Shown: positions 33,564 through 45,839 of the stretch, in pieces
Position numbering within the stretch: the stretch's first letter is position 1
Layout: the number at the start of each line of letters is the position of its first letter
Assembly (NCBI RefSeq): GCF_026210795.1
Contig: NC_089429.1
Location: forward strand, 5,208,001-5,272,000
Source: Rhizophagus irregularis
Taxonomy: Eukaryota; Glomeromycota; Glomeromycetes; Glomerales; Glomeraceae
Reading direction: 5' to 3'
DNA: 64,000 nt
Notes under the pieces: generated by a model
Databases searched by the model: none
What the model was told of the DNA's origin: nothing
The model's input: the letters and a program-made list of their open reading frames with translations, nothing else
Translations under genes and position numbers: made by a program

Positions 33564-35896
33564 TTATTTTTTAAAAGATAAAAAATTTTCCTTTCTGTAT
33601 ACTTCTGTTACTTTAAATCGCTCTTCAATATCATAGTGTCGTTGTTCCTTTTCCTTAAAATTTTGATCTAATGAATGGTAAAATAAATAAATTGATTCTT
33701 TTATTTCAAAAGTATTTGGTCTATTATCCGGATTTGGATCCCAACACTTCTTCATTAAGTCAATATAACATTTTGGTGTTATTTTATCATTAACTTCAGG
33801 TCTAATTCTATTACATATATCTAATGCTAGATGACTATCATGAGCACGATTACCAAAAGGTTGTTTTCCTGTCGCTACAAAATACATAATCATGCCAAAG
33901 CTATATATATCTGCTGACTGAGTATAAAGTTTACCTTTTAATACCTCAGGAGCTACATAAGGCATAACTCCATAAATTTTAGTTTCATCTATATTACAAA
34001 CTTCTCCACATAATCCCATATCTGAAATATACACATTGAAATCCTGTACGTTATCTGTTGAAAATAATATATTTCCTGTATGAAAATCACGATGAACCAT
34101 CTGTTTTTGATGAATTTTATCAAGACCCTCAATAATATTAGTTAATATTTTTAATCCATTAAACCAATCAAAATTTTCCAGATTTTTATTTATATAATTA
34201 TTTAAACTTCCACCTTTTGCATAATCAAGGACCATAATATAATCCTTTGTATCTGGATTTTGAGATATTCCATATATATTGATAATAAATTCAGAATTTA
34301 ATATTAAATGTGCTTTAACCTATAGAAACATAAAAATGTAAAATATTGTTAAATAAACAAAAAAGGTAAATTCTAAAATTTATCATGACATTTCATACCT
34401 CATTTAGAATTTCATTAGTAGTATTTTGAGAGTTATACAAAATTTTTAGAGCAACTTCTTTATTGGATTTTCTTATCCATTCCTTTTTATCATCAAAGTA
34501 ATATATTGGACCATCTTTCCATATTGCTGAATGTACTGTAGAAAACCCACCTTTTCCTATTTCTTTAACATTACTAAAATGATTGTATGGTATCAAATTA
34601 AAATTAATATTCTTTGATCCATTGCTTGTTCGCATTTCCTGAATGAAACTATCAATTTTTTCATTTCTAAAATGGCTATACCATTCATACTGCATATGAT
34701 GACATGGGTTATACCATTCATACCGCATATCTATATATGTTTTTTCACATTTTACACATTTTTCATGATATTTATCTTGAATAATCATAACATAAACTTT
34801 TGTACGAGGATTTTGGGATATTCCATATATAATATTATCATCATAATAATTGATCGAATATGTTTTAACCTATTAAAGTATGAAAAAAAAATCAGACAAA
34901 AAAAAAATATTAAATCAATAGAAAATTTCGTACCTCATTTAAAAAAAATTCATTAGTTGCATTCTGTAAACATTTCAAAGCAACTTTTTTATTTGGTTCT
35001 CTCGTCCATCCAGTCGTATATTCATAATGTAATGGGCCATCCTTCCATATTGCTGAATATACCACACAAATATTATCTTCGCCTATTTTATTAATATTAT
35101 CAAACCGATCATATGGTATCCATTCAAATACTATAGTACATGAATTACTAACACTTAATTGCATTTCTTGAATGTAATTATCGACTTCTTTATTTCCACT
35201 GTTACCATTTATAAAATTTTTTCTTATAAGATTAATATGACATGAGTTACACCATTTATGTTCTATTTTTGTGCTACAACAAATTTTACAATATTTTTTA
35301 AAATATTCATTATGGAGAACCATAATATAATCTTTAGTATCTGGATTTTGAGAGATTCCATATATTTTAAGGATATTATTTGAACAATCAACTGAATATG
35401 TTTTAACCTATTATAAAGAATTTTATTGTCAAATTTTTTTTTTTAAAAAAAATTAAATTAAATTAAATAATATAATTTTCACCTCATTTATAATTTCATC
35501 GATGTTATATTGTAAATTAAACACACATTTTAAAGCAACTTTTTTACCAGACACTCTTGTTAATTTTCTTTTTAAATAACTGTAACTTAATGGACCGTCC
35601 TTCCATATTGCTGAATATACCTTAGAAGAATTACCTTTCACATCTTCTCTAATGTTATCAAACTGATTGTATGGTATCCATTCAAACACTATGTCACTCG
35701 GACCATCAATTTTTGATCGCATTTCTTGAATTAAACCATCAATATTTTCATTTCCACTGGTCCAATTTGCAAAATTTTCTTTTAAATATTTTGCTTGACA
35801 TGGTTTACACCATTCAGACTCCGCATTTAAATCATCTCCATAATGTTCACCACACTTATCACATTGTCCCCAATGAATTTGAGATGTCGATGACAT
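33564..35896 (-). CDS. TKL kinase with three tandem N-lobe modules and one C-lobe
   Basis: Exons 35896-35483, 35407-34934, 34869-34399 and 34319-33564; 704 residues, all introns phase 0. It is a paralogue of the gene at 2.6-5.7 kb. Exons 1-3 each carry a cysteine module (CDKCGEHYGD...WCKPC in exon 1), the IQEM linker, I PYN/D-F box and a kinase N-lobe; exons 2-4 begin with the beta4-beta5 segment (IYGISQNPDTKDYIMVL). Only the third N-lobe has an intact glycine loop (GKGGFSTV); the first two read DVKGNSSKV and GEDNICVV. Exon 3 has lost some zinc-ligand cysteines (WYNPCHH...WYSHF). The C-lobe keeps HRDFHTGN, a DMG in place of DFG (Asp kept), YVAPEVL and CWDPNPDNRP, so this paralogue could be catalytic. 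It lies head to head with the gene starting at 36230. Confidence 0.82.
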
Positions 35897-36095
35897 TATG
35901 CCTTGAAGTCTTTGAAGTCGTAAAGCGTTAAAACAATGGATATCAAACTTTATTAATAGTATAATCGTTAAAAGCTACAATTTTCAAAATATATGCTGGA
36001 TATATACAACAATATACGGGTACTAAAAATTTTTTACTAGAATTTTGAAGAATAAATATTTTTTTTTTTTCAAAGAAAATGAACGAACGCCATGC

Positions 36096-36131
36096 TGCAG
36101 ATCAAATGCGCCGGAAAAAACAATGACCCGG
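36096..36131. promoter_or_regulatory. Conserved motif in a divergent promoter
   Basis: GCAGATCAAATGCGCCGGAA then AAAACAATGACCCGG sits in the 333-bp gap between two divergent kinase genes (starts 35896 minus and 36230 plus). The core CGGAAAAAACAATGACCCG matches the upstream motifs at 5744 and 11515. It may serve both genes. Confidence 0.55.
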
Positions 36132-36229
36132 ATACCGATGTTGATCCACAATTGTGCTACTTGATTATTGTGTTACATATATGCAGGTGACAAAATTTTT
36201 TATTCTTTTTATTTTTTTTTTTGATAATT

Positions 36230-39200
36230 ATGGATGAAAATACGGCTAATGGTGGGCAATCTGATGAAGAAGAAATCGTATCAATAGAAATAGAAGGAGA
36301 ATCAAAATTTTTGCCATTTTTTTTATCGCTTATAGAAAAATTGAGCAATATATATGATGAAATGATAGAAATATGTCAAACAGCGAAACATAATAAAGAG
36401 TCTTGTGAGTTAATATTAAATAGAGTAGGAAAAGCTGACATGTCTTTAAGTAATCTGAAAACTTACAGAAAAGGAAATTTAGAATATTTTTCAGAAGAAA
36501 ATTATAATAACTTGCATAAATTAGTTACTATTATAGGTAAAATGCGTGAATTTCTTACAAATCATTATAAAAAAAATCCTGAAGATTTAAGTAATGAATT
36601 CGATTTTACGGTTCAACTTCTGGATTTGAATTTAGAAACCCCATTTTCAAATTTTTTACCATGTGATAAAAATTTGAAATTCTTGCCGCTTATAAGAGAA
36701 GTGACCAAAATATATGACGAGATATCAGAAATACATCAATCAGCTCAATATAATAAAAAAACATGTTTGTTAATGTTAAAAAAAGTAGAAATAGCTGTTA
36801 CGGCTTTGAATAATTTAAGAATTCATAGTAAGGAAAATTTTAGATATCTTTCAAGAGAAAATTATATTAATTTATGTAGTTTAATTACGATTATTGGTAA
36901 AATATGTAAATTACTGACAGAAATTTCTCGGTTCGAAAGTTACCAGAAGTTTATTCAAATTGAAAAAAATATTGAAATTTTTAGAGGTTTAAATAATGAT
37001 TTTAATTCTACTGTTCGACTTCTGGATTTTTCTTTAATCATTTCACCTACCGATTCACTAGTTTGTACCGGAACAGAATCCGCATCTAAAATAGAAGTAC
37101 CATTTGCAAGTTTTTTATCACTTATAGAAGAAATGAACAAATTATATAATGATATAGTTGAAATACATGAGAATGCGCAATATAATAAAAATACATGCGA
37201 GACAATGTTAGAAAGAGTACGAATAGCTATCACAGCTATAGGAAATTTAAAAATTCGAAATTTAGAATTTTTTTCGAAAAAAAATTTTAATAATTTTCAT
37301 AATTTAGTAGCTGTTATTAGTGAGATGCGCCATTTTCTTGCAGATATTTCTCAAGGTTCTAAAAAATATGTTCAGGCTAAAGATATTAATGAAAAATTTA
37401 TTAATTTGATTGACGAATTTGAAACTGCCATTCGACTTCTGCAATTTCATTTAATTATTTATTTTGCTGCACGTGATAATGATGATGAGAATGAAAGGAT
37501 TAGAGCTGATATCGAAGAGGTAAATACCAATCAATCCTTTCAACCGTTTTAAATTTTTTTTTTTACTCAATGTATATTTATCTAAAATTAGGAATGGATC
37601 AAAAAGAAAATAGAGGATGCAGATATTCTTTATTTTGAATATAGCGAATTTATTGGAATTGAAGAGATTGGCAAAGGAGGATTCGGTATTGTGAATAAGG
37701 CGGAAACTAGTGATAAAAAACTAGTTGCATTAAAAGGCCTTATCGAAAAGAAAAATTCAAAATTTGAAGAAAATATTATTAAAAGTTTTGTAGAAGAGGT
37801 AAGAACTATATTTATATTATACACTGGGCGTACAATAGAAAATATTAATGTTACCTTTTTTTAGTTAAAACTCCTTCGTACTATTAGTTATCACGATAAT
37901 ATCAATAGTTTTCTTGGGATAACAAAAGGTGTGTACTGTTTTTTAAATAATTTAAATAATTTTCAAATATATCTAATGGTTTAATAAATAGATTACGCTG
38001 AGAATTATATTATGGTATTGGAATACGCCAATAATGGAAATCTAAGAGATTATCTAAAAGGAAAATTTGATTCATTGCGATGGGAAAATAAGATTCAAAT
38101 GGCGTTGGATATCACATGTGGGTTAAAATGTTTACACTCTAAGAATATAATCCATAGAGACTTGGTAAATTAGTAATTTATTTTTGTAATATTTTGCTTA
38201 AATGATAATTCTTAATAATATTAACAATTATCTTTATAGCATTCAAAGAATATATTAGTGAGTGATGGTAAATTGTTAATTGCCGACTTTGGATTATCTA
38301 AACAAATAACAGAAGCTACGTCTAATTCAAAAGCTAATAGCATTGGAATTATTGAATATGTTGAACCACAATGTTTAAAGAGTGTACGTAATGCACACTC
38401 CTTTTATAAAAAGGATCAAAGGTCTGATATCTATAGTTTAGGTGTTTTATTATGGGAAATTACAAGTGGACGTCCTCCTTTTCACAACACAGAAGAACGA
38501 GATTGGTTAGGTTATCACATTTATCATTCGGATCTTAGAGAAAATCCAATTGAAGATACGCCTTTAGAGTATAGTCGACTTTATCAAAAATGTTGGGATG
38601 GTGATCCAGAGAAAAGACCGGATATTGATCAAGTATATGACGATATATTTAGTCAATTTAATGAGGTAATAATATTATTAAAATTTTTTTTTTTAAGAAA
38701 TTACTCATGATACATTATCGCACTTTAAATTAGGAATTTATCAAAAGGAGAATGAAAGAGGAAAAAATTCGTTATTTTGAATATAGTGAATTCAATAATA
38801 TTAAAATAATTGGTGACGGTGTTGTGAATAAAGCAGAAGCATATGATAAAAATCAGGTTGCACTAAAATGTTTCATCCAAAAGAAAAGTCCGGCATTTAA
38901 AGAAAAATTTATTGAAAACCTTGTAAAGCAGGTGAGAATTATCTTTAAATCCATCATCATAGACATATAGCATGTTATATAACATTGGAGTCATATTTCG
39001 TTTTTAGTTGAAACTCCTTTACACGGTTAGCCGTCACGAGTACATCAATAGTTTTTTCGGAATATCGAACGGTTTGTGCAGTTCTGCTAATATCTTTAAA
39101 TAGTTATATGATAAATTTTATTAATTTTAATTAAATTTTAATGAACAGATAATATTAGTTATTTCATGGTGTTTGAATACGCAAATGATGGAAATTTAAG

Positions 39201-41271
39201 AGATTATTTGAAAGAAAAACTTAATATATTACAATGGGAAAATAAGATTCGAATGGCGTTGGATATCACATGTGGATTAAAACATTTACACTCTATGAAT
39301 ATAATTCATAGAAACTTGGTAAATAAGTTATCTATTTTTATAAGATTTTTTTAAACGATAATAATCCTAATAACAATAATAATTATCTTTATAGCACTCA
39401 AAAAATATATTAGTAAACAATGGTAGATTATTAATTGCAGACACAGAAGCTATACCTAAATTTGGAATACCTAAAATAAAAGATGAAAAAAAACATAAAC
39501 TAACGGATAATAGAATTGAAATTATTGGATATATTGACCCACAATGTCTTAAGGATATAAATTATAAAAGAGATAAAAAGTCCGATATCTATAGTTTAAG
39601 TGTTTTATTATGGGAAATTACAAGCGGACGTCCCCCCTTTTCTAACATCTCACAAAAAGAAGGTAGTTTACGTGATGACATTGGTCATAAGAATCTTAGA
39701 GAAAAACCAGTTGATGGTACACCTTTAGAGTATCAACAACTTTATGAAAAATGTTGGGATATTGATCCAGGGAAAAGACCCGATGTTGATCAAGTTTACA
39801 ATGAAATTTTAAGTCAGTTTAATGAGGTAATATTATTTATTTCAAAAAAAAAATTAGATTCTATCCTTTTTAAAAATTATTCATTACGCATTGCTGCATT
39901 AAAAACTAGGAATTGATCGAAAGGAAAATGAAAAAAGAAGACGTTCGTTACTTTGAATATAGTGAGTTTAACAAAGTTGAAAAAATTGAAGGAGGACACG
40001 GTGTTGTGAATAAAGCGGAAACTAATAAAAAACAAGTTGCACTAAAATATCTCGTGGGAACTAAAATTTCAAAATTTGAAGAAAAGGCTATTGAAAACTT
40101 GGCAAAGCAGGTGATAACTATATTTAAATTTGTCGTATTATAAAGTGTACATATAGCGTATAATAAAAAGATTGATATGTTTCTTTTTTAGTTAAAATAC
40201 TTTTGCACAGTTAGCTGTCACTATAACATCAATAATTTTCTTGGAATTTCAAAAGGTTTGTGTCAATATTTCTGAATAGTTATATTTATAAAATTCGTTC
40301 TAACTTATGTTGAGTAGATGATATTGCTTATGTCGTGGTACTGGAATACACCAATAATGGAAATTTAAGAGATTTTTTAAAAGAAAATTTTGGTTCATTA
40401 CAATGGGAAAATAAGATTCGAATGGCGTTGGATATTACACGAGGATTAAAATATTTACATTCCAAGAACATAATCCATAAAAACTTGGTAAATAAGTTAT
40501 TTATTTTTATAGTATTTCCTTAAATGATATCAAGTTTTAATAACGCCAAAATTATCTTTATAGCACTCAAATAATATATTAGTGGATGATGATAAATTAT
40601 TAATTGCGGACTTTGGATTACTTAGACCAGCTACATCTAATTCAAAGGGTAATATAATTGGAAACATTGGGTATATTGACTCGCAATGTTGTAAGGATAT
40701 ATGTCATAAAAGTGATAAAAAGTCCGATATCTATAGTTTAGGTGTTTTATTATGGGAAATTACAAGCGGACATCCTCCCTTTTATAACATCTCACAAAAA
40801 GGAGATAGTTTATATGATGACATTGGTCATAAGAATCTTAGAGAAAAACCAATTGATGGTACACCTTTAGAATATCAACAACTTTATGAAAAATGCTGGG
40901 ATGGTGATCCAGGGAAAAGACCTAATGCTAATCAAGTTTACAATGAAATTTTAAGTCAAGCTAATACCGAGGATACCCACGAAAAACATGAAGATTCCTT
41001 GGTGACTTCTAATAGTAATAATTTTAATGATTTAGAATATCAACAACTTTTTGAAAAATGTTGGGATGATGTTCCGGGAAAAAGACCCGATGATATTCAC
41101 GAAAAACATGAAGATTCCTTAGTGATTTCTAATAGAAATAATTTTAATGATTTACATAAACAATCAGGCCAACCAGATCTATGCATAGAAAACAAGGAGA
41201 CTAGCAACTCTCTATGCATAGAAAGCGATTTTATGTTATCTAAAAATCAAAATCAAATAATGTTTAATTAA
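36230..41271 (+). CDS. Triple tandem TKL kinase with three MLKL-NTD-like helical domains
   Basis: Thirteen exons, 1388 residues, frame kept throughout: 36230-37519, 37592-37798, 37865-37928, 37992-38164, 38240-38665, 38734-38931, 39008-39071, 39149-39318, 39395-39826, 39910-40110, 40192-40255, 40318-40487, 40564-41271. Exon 1 (1-430) has three copies of a four-helix-like domain at about 27, 145 and 290 (L.LI.E..K.Y.EI.EI...A..NK..C). It resembles the MLKL N-terminal domain found in many glomeromycete TKL kinases (recognised by pattern, not searched). Kinase 1 (about 445-715) is complete: GKGGFG, Lys478, HRD (Asp577), DFG (594-596), CWDGDPEKRP. Kinase 2 (about 721-1008) has a shortened loop, HRN (Asn863) and DTE for DFG. 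Kinase 3 (about 1009-1260) has HKN (Asn1152) but DFG. All three share the same intron positions, so the exon set was triplicated. The first ATG was chosen as start. Confidence 0.85.
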
Positions 41272-42159
41272 GTTGGTTTTGCTAATAAATTTTTTTAAAT
41301 GACATTATCAGGGATAAAATGAAAAGGAAAGACTCACCATAAATGCAGAAAAAGAAACCAATAAATTACACTATAAATATGATTCATTCTGGAAAACAAA
41401 AATTATTAGTACAGTATAATGACCCAATCCGAAATTTTAATTGATTTCGATAAAAAAAAATTTTGCTTTCTATGTATAAATAATGAACGATAAAGAGAAT
41501 TTTCTATCTTTGTTTCATGTAAATATTGTTTTGGCAAAATTCAGATGACTATTTCATAAAAATACACTCTCAATATGATTACAAATTTATAATGTTTATT
41601 TTTTTTTGAATTTTCATTTTATATAGTATACGCGATTCTAATAAATAAATTCTTTTATTTCCAACTTAATAATATAAAACTCGGAAAATCTCATGAAAGA
41701 AGTTTGGTATTGACGAATACCTTATGAAATTATTTATTTATGGCAGAAAATTATTTATATTAACCATGAATATACAGTATTATATGGCAAATTTTTTAAT
41801 TTCGGTAAATTAACAATTGTAAACTTAATCGATAAATGAAATGCCGAGGGTCATTTTGAAGATGGATGAAATCATGAAAATTTTTTTTTTTATTTTGTCC
41901 GAAATATGATTGGTTGTTGTGTATTAATCTGAGGGGGATTACGACTTAACTTTTATGAATGTTCTTTCAAGGCTTACGATGGCTTGAAATAAAACTTTTT
42001 TATTTTCCTTAATAATTCCAGACAAATTAAGGGGAGCTTTTAATAATATGACAATAGATATAATATCAAGTTGTAACGATTTAAATAGAGTACAAACATA
42101 GTTGGCATGTCCATGTCCATCGATAATAAGTTTCTTCAAAAGAAAATTATATCAATTTT
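41272..42159. other. Intergenic region, no gene
   Basis: A+T-rich. The minus-strand open frame at 41939-42139 has no recognisable relatives. Confidence 0.35.
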
Positions 42160-42330
42160 AGTAAGTAACTTGATTGCTGTTATTAGCAATTAATGAAGTT
42201 TCTGAATCGAAAGGTTTCTAAAGATATTAAAGAAAAGTGTTGGTGATTTAAATGACGAATTTGAATCTATTATCTCTGCGATTGTTTTGAATTATTTACC
42301 GTATTTTAATTAATATCGAAACGAATAGGA
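42160..42330 (+). pseudogene. Relic of an MLKL-NTD-like domain
   Basis: Decayed text such as TTGATTGCTGTTATTAGCAA and GGTGATTTAAATGACGAATT then TGAATCTATTATCTCTGCGA matches the helix 3-5 stretch LVAVISEMR...LI.EFE.AIRLL of the genes on either side. Stops interrupt it. It suggests an extra tandem copy once stood here. Confidence 0.55.
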
Positions 42331-42528
42331 AAAGCATTTCGTTGATAATTTATCAATTTGAATAATAATATGTCGACTTATTCGTGAACTAAAGGATGAT
42401 GATAATGCTGATCTTAAAAAAAGTTATATAGGAAGGTGATACGGCGTTTGTGATACTTATTTTCTAGTATATATATCAATGATTTTTTTTTTCTTTCCAT
42501 AATTATTAAAAAAATTTTCTTTTTAATT

Positions 42529-44798
42529 ATGAATGAAAATAATAAAAATTTAGTTGATAATAATCAAGCACCAACATCCGATAATGCTGTAGATATCGTA
42601 GCAAAAGGTTTAATGAGTTCAGATTCGAATTTTTTACAATTAATAGAAGAAGTGACCAAAATATATAATGAAATAGTAGAAATATATCAAACAGCAGAAC
42701 GAAATAAAAAAATATGTGAAGATATATTAAATAGGGTACAAGTAGCTGAAGCATCTGTAAGAAATTTAAAAGATCGTAAGGAATTTTTTACAGAAGAGAA
42801 TTATATTAAATTATATAGATTAGTTAATATTATACGTAAAATGCGACAATTTCTTGTAGAAATTACTCAATTAAAAGGTCTTAAAAAATATATTCATAGT
42901 AAAGCTATTCAAGAAATTTTTAATAATTTAGTTAATGAATTTGAAGCTACCATACGAATTTTACAAGTTTCTATATCCTTAGAATCATCAACTAGCGCGG
43001 AAGAATTAACGCTCAGTACAGTTTGTGCTGGTAGAGAAGCTGCATCTAAAGTAGAAATACCATTCGCAGATTTTTTACAACTTATAGATGAAGTGACCAA
43101 ATTATATAATGAAATAGTAGAAATATATCAAAAAGCTGAACATAATAAAAGAATATGTGAAGCAATGTTAAATAGAGTAAAGATAGCTGATACGGCTTTA
43201 AAAAATTTAAGAATTAGAAATTTGGATTTTTTTTCAAAAAAAAATTATGATAACTTTCGTAATTTGGTTATTATCATTAAAGAAATACGTCAATTTCTTA
43301 TAGAAATTACTAAATCAAGTGGATTTGAAAAACTTACAGGGACTTCATCAATTAACGAAAATTTCAGTAATTTAATTGATAAATTTGAATCTGCTATTAA
43401 ACCCTTGCAATTTTCCTTAATTATTTATTTTAATGCTGATGATTATAAAAAGGTTAAAACTGATGTCAAAGATTTAACTGCTGAGGTAAATTATTATTAG
43501 ATAATTTATTATATTCTTTTTTTTATTAAAAAAATTACTCACGATAAATTACTATACTCAAAAACTAGGAATGGATTAAAAAGAAAATGAAAGAAGAAGA
43601 TATCAAATATTTTGAGTATAGTGAATTTAACAAAATTAAAAAAATTGGCGAAGGAGGATTTGGTGTTGTGAATAGAGCGGAAACTAATGATAAAGTACAA
43701 GTTGCACTAAAAGGTCTTATCGAAAAGAAAAGTTCAAAAATTGAAGAAAATGTTATTGAAAACTTTGTAAAGGAGGTGAGAATTACTGTGTATTTTAGAT
43801 TCCCCGTATTATATAGCGAGGCGTTTAATTAACGTGATCCTTTCCTTAGCTAAAGAATCTTCGTAAGGTTGCTCATCATGTTAATATCATTAGTTTTCTT
43901 GGAATATCAAAGGGTTTGCATTAAGATTTTTTAAGTAGTTTATTTAATTCATCCTTTATCAGCTAATATTAATCTTTTCATTACCGGTTTTAATTATATT
44001 AAATTTAAATGTATAGATGATATTGGTTATGTCATGGTATTGGAATACGCCAATGAAGGAAATTTAAGGGATTATTTTAAAAGAAAATTTGATTCATTGC
44101 AGTGGGAAAATAAGATTCGAATGGCGTTGGATATTACGTGTGGATTAAAATGTTTACACTCTGACGGCATAATCCATAGAGACTTGGTAAATCATTAATT
44201 TATTTATTATAATATTTTTATTATAATATTACGTTAATTAATATTGTAATTATCTTTAAAGCACTCAAAAAATATATTAGTAAATAATGGTAGACTATTA
44301 ATTGCAGATTTTGGATTGTCTAAGCGATTAACGGAAGTTACATCTAGTTCAAAATCTAATAATATTGGAATTATTGAATATGTCGAACCACAATGTTTAA
44401 GGAGTGTAAATTATGTAAAAGATAAAAGGTCTGATGTATACAGTTTAGGTGTTTTATTATGGGAAATTACAAGTGGGCATCCTCCCTTTCATACGGTAGA
44501 ACGAGATATGTTAGGTTATCATATTAGTCATGAGAATCTTAGAGAAGAACCAATTGATGGTACACCTTCAGAGTACAGACAACTTTATCAAAAATGTTGG
44601 GATGGCGATCCAGAGAAAAGACCTAATATTAATGATGTATACAATGAAATTTTACGACAATATGCCAATGATGCTAACGAACAACAAGAAGATCCATTAG
44701 CTGCATCTATTAGTGATAATCTTAATAGTTTATATAAACAATCAGGCCAATTAGGTCTATGCATAGAAACCTGCTCGATTGACTGTAATCGTCAATAA
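42529..44798 (+). CDS. TKL kinase with two MLKL-NTD-like helical domains
   Basis: Exons 42529-43485, 43569-43775, 43850-43913, 44017-44186 and 44262-44798; 644 residues. Exon 1 holds two helical domains (about 33-150 and 172-300; LIEEVTKIYNEIVEIYQTAE and LIDEVTKLYNEIVEIYQKAE). The kinase (about 333-600) is complete: GEGGFGVV, VALK, HRDL then HSKNIL, ADFGLSK, CWDGDPEKRP; VEP stands where APE is usual. Intron positions and phases are identical to each kinase unit of the upstream gene. The C-terminal tail (SLYKQSGQLGLCIE) is shared with the end of that gene. Close tandem paralogue; probably the ancestral one-kinase form. Likely cytosolic Ser/Thr or Tyr kinase; substrate unknown. Confidence 0.88.
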
Positions 44799-45839
44799 CG
44801 TATAGTTATTTATTTGAATTTGTTACAATATTTTCAATATTAGTAAGAGGGTTGAACTGTTAGGATGAAACGTGATCGTGATGTGATAATGTATTATGAA
44901 TACAAAAAAGAAAGTATATAATAAATATTATTTATGAGAAATAGCAATTGGGTAGAATATAAAGATATTTTAAATTATGTTCATTGTATTGGCTTTAAAG
45001 CTGGACCGAGAAATCAACATGTCTCTATCCCCCACTAGCAGGTATTAACTCTCACTCTGGAGGATCTGTAGACCTAGCTATCCGTCATAAATATATACGC
45101 CAAATATATTTGCAAATTTACTTTATTTTTTATACATTATTATTTAACGTGAATTTTTAAATCCTTTTAATTCTAACTATCGTAAAAGCACGAAATCAGG
45201 GATCTCATCGAAAGGATTTGAGATATTGGCAAAGAATAGCGAAATTTTTGTAATTAAAAAACAATTTATGCCAGAATGCGCAAAATTACACATAAATCAA
45301 TAATCAATTGGCATATTATAGTGCCAAAAGTGTAAAATAATTAAATAACGTAAATTTTTTTTTGCATCAACCGATGTTTCAATGCATCGATTTATGCAAG
45401 TTTTGATCAAAATAATTTTTTTTTTCTTGAAATCCTTCCATTACTAATAAATGATGAATGACAAGTTGATAACACATGTTTACAGTAGTTTGGATAAGAT
45501 GTAATCGTTTTATAATGATCGTTGATGCGTCAGCATTAGGTAATACTGGAGACGTATAGAGGTAGAATTAAAACAGAAAACAGAATTATTATAAGCCAAT
45601 CAAAAATTTTATTACTTACAGGAAAAGAAAACAAAAGTTAATCATTGTAAAAATGTATAAATTATATTGGACACCAATAAAATAGAACGTGATATAACCA
45701 ATTTTAAATAGGGTACGCTCGTAATTAACTTGAAGTTTTAATTTTTTTTTCTCGGAAATTTTCTTAACTTGATTGCTTAATGTTAAATTTCTTGACGAAA
45801 CTCTTTCTATATAATGATGTTAAAAAAGTACTTCGATCT
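44799..45839. other. Intergenic region, no gene
   Basis: A patch at 45000-45080 is less A+T-rich than its surroundings (CCCCCACTAGCAGGTATTAA) but shows no RNA fold or frame that I can name. The rest is low complexity. Confidence 0.35.
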
